From the NCBI GenBank assembly GCA_004010535.1, contig RQYE01000005.1, positions 124,001 through 188,000 on the forward strand: DNA of 64,000 nt. The letters run 5' to 3'. Shown here one piece after another: positions 63,641 to 64,000 of the stretch. The stretch is from Coriobacteriales bacterium OH1046. Its GTDB lineage: Bacteria > Actinomycetota > Coriobacteriia > Coriobacteriales > Atopobiaceae. The position numbers were made by a program, and so were the translations under genes. The number at the start of each line of letters is the position of its first letter. Within the stretch, counting starts at the first letter, position 1. The notes beneath the pieces are model-generated. The model made no database searches, was not told the origin of the DNA, and saw nothing but the letters and a program-made list of their open reading frames with translations.

Positions 63641-63707
63641 AAATAATTTCTTATGGTAAACGGTAGGTATTTTTAAGCTGAACGGTAGTTGCCCTAAGAA
63701 ATTATTT
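63641..63707. repeat. 13-bp inverted repeat with extra partial copies upstream of the mannose PTS
   Basis: AAATAATTTCTTA (63641-63653) and TAAGAAATTATTT (63695-63707) are perfect inverted copies; a third partial copy (TAATAATTTCTCT) starts at about 63625. AACGGTAG also occurs twice between them. They lie in an AT-rich spacer between the end of the probable manA gene and the mannose PTS operon and may bind a regulator. Confidence 0.6.
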
Positions 63708-63709
63708 CG

Positions 63710-64000
63710 TTATCTGTGAGGAGCGGCCACGAGCACGCGGCAATTCCCCTCAATGGTGAGGGGAGCCGATGCTGCCGGAACGAACACCGATTCCGTGCAG
63801 GCGAGTTTCGTCATCTCCCCCTCACAGCGTAGTTGGCACGCCCCTCTTACACATGACAGCGTACGGAAGCGATCCTGATTCGCCATGAGGACATGGGAAT
63901 CTGCAATGTCTATGAGCATCACGTCAAACTCTGCTACCGAGGGAAGTGCTTTGCTTTTCGGGACGCCATCAAGTGCTGTATGCATGGAACCGGCGTGTTG
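63710..64000 (-). CDS. manA: probable mannose-6-phosphate isomerase, C-terminal part (5' end outside window)
   Basis: The minus-strand frame enters from the window edge without a start and ends at 63710, giving 96 residues. The sequence (PKSKALPSVAEFDVMLIDIADSHVLMANQDRFRTLSCVRGACQL, then TKLACTESVFVPAASAPLTIEGNCRVLVA) has the beta-rich pattern of the C-terminal cupin half of class I mannose-6-phosphate isomerases. It would turn imported mannose 6-phosphate into fructose 6-phosphate, which fits the adjacent mannose-family PTS. The catalytic part is outside the window, so this is tentative. Confidence 0.6.
   Translation of the reverse strand, partial: QHAGSMHTALDGVPKSKALPSVAEFDVMLIDIADSHVLMANQDRFRTLSCVRGACQLRCEGEMTKLACTESVFVPAASAPLTIEGNCRVLVAAPHR

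Overview
The window is high-GC bacterial DNA, densely coding on both strands with short spacers and strong GGAGG-type ribosome binding sites. Gene content suggests an anaerobic, sugar-fermenting, gut-type actinobacterium of the Coriobacteriia, most like Collinsella. This placement is an inference from gene content (several PTS systems, an archaeal-type PurO IMP cyclohydrolase next to a stand-alone AICAR transformylase, AmmeMemoRadiSam genes). There is no rRNA in the window to confirm it.

Region 1 (1-15.3 kb) is mainly housekeeping: the tail of a MacB-like ABC permease, an AIM24-family protein, hisS, ilvE, a threonine-aldolase-like enzyme, a phosphate cluster (pit, DUF47/PhoU-like, HAD phosphatase), tRNA-Thr(CGT) with its promoter and terminator, a DUF523 protein, a SurA-like anchored protein, a beta-hydroxyacid dehydrogenase with a Cys/His-rich tail, DegV, hibernation factor HPF, an amino-acid-type binding lipoprotein and ComF. 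A candidate structured RNA of about 267 nt with its own -10 box lies between comF and the lipoprotein gene.

Region 2 (15.3-20 kb) is a complete trehalose locus: treR diverges from treP (EIIBCA) and treC, with two near-identical palindromic operators between them. Region 3 (20-35 kb) holds tatD-rsmA-metG, a 204-bp element with perfect 58-bp terminal inverted repeats, an orphan DinJ/RelB-type antitoxin, hydrolases, a flippase-like membrane protein, enolase, a YfbK-like VWA lipoprotein, and CcdA plus a TlpA-like thioredoxin.

Region 4 (35-42 kb) has a Gfo/Idh/MocA dehydrogenase, the AmmeMemoRadiSam pair (radical SAM gene plus a Memo-AMMECR1 fusion), a GNAT enzyme, a LUD protein, and two decayed genes (a DUF4143 ATPase and a CoA-disulfide reductase/rhodanese).

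Region 5 (42-51.4 kb) looks less GC-rich and carries a sugar or polyol catabolic island. It has a galactitol-type PTS (EIIA, EIIB, EIIC), a SorC-family regulator, a zinc polyol-type dehydrogenase, a D-2-hydroxyacid dehydrogenase, two class II aldolase/epimerase proteins and a transketolase split into two genes. The likely flow is uptake as a polyol phosphate, oxidation, epimerisation or aldol cleavage, then transketolase. The substrate is unknown, and this is the best candidate for an undescribed pathway.

Region 6 (51.4-64 kb) begins with 0.9 kb of unrecognised DNA and an AAA ATPase. It continues with a ZTP (pfl) riboswitch controlling purO and the AICAR transformylase gene, a DUF4143 ATPase whose promoter carries twin palindromes, ferritin, a broken M20 peptidase gene, a Cof-type phosphatase, a MarR regulator and a mannose-family PTS (IIA, IIB, IIC, IID). 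The window ends in a gene that is probably manA.
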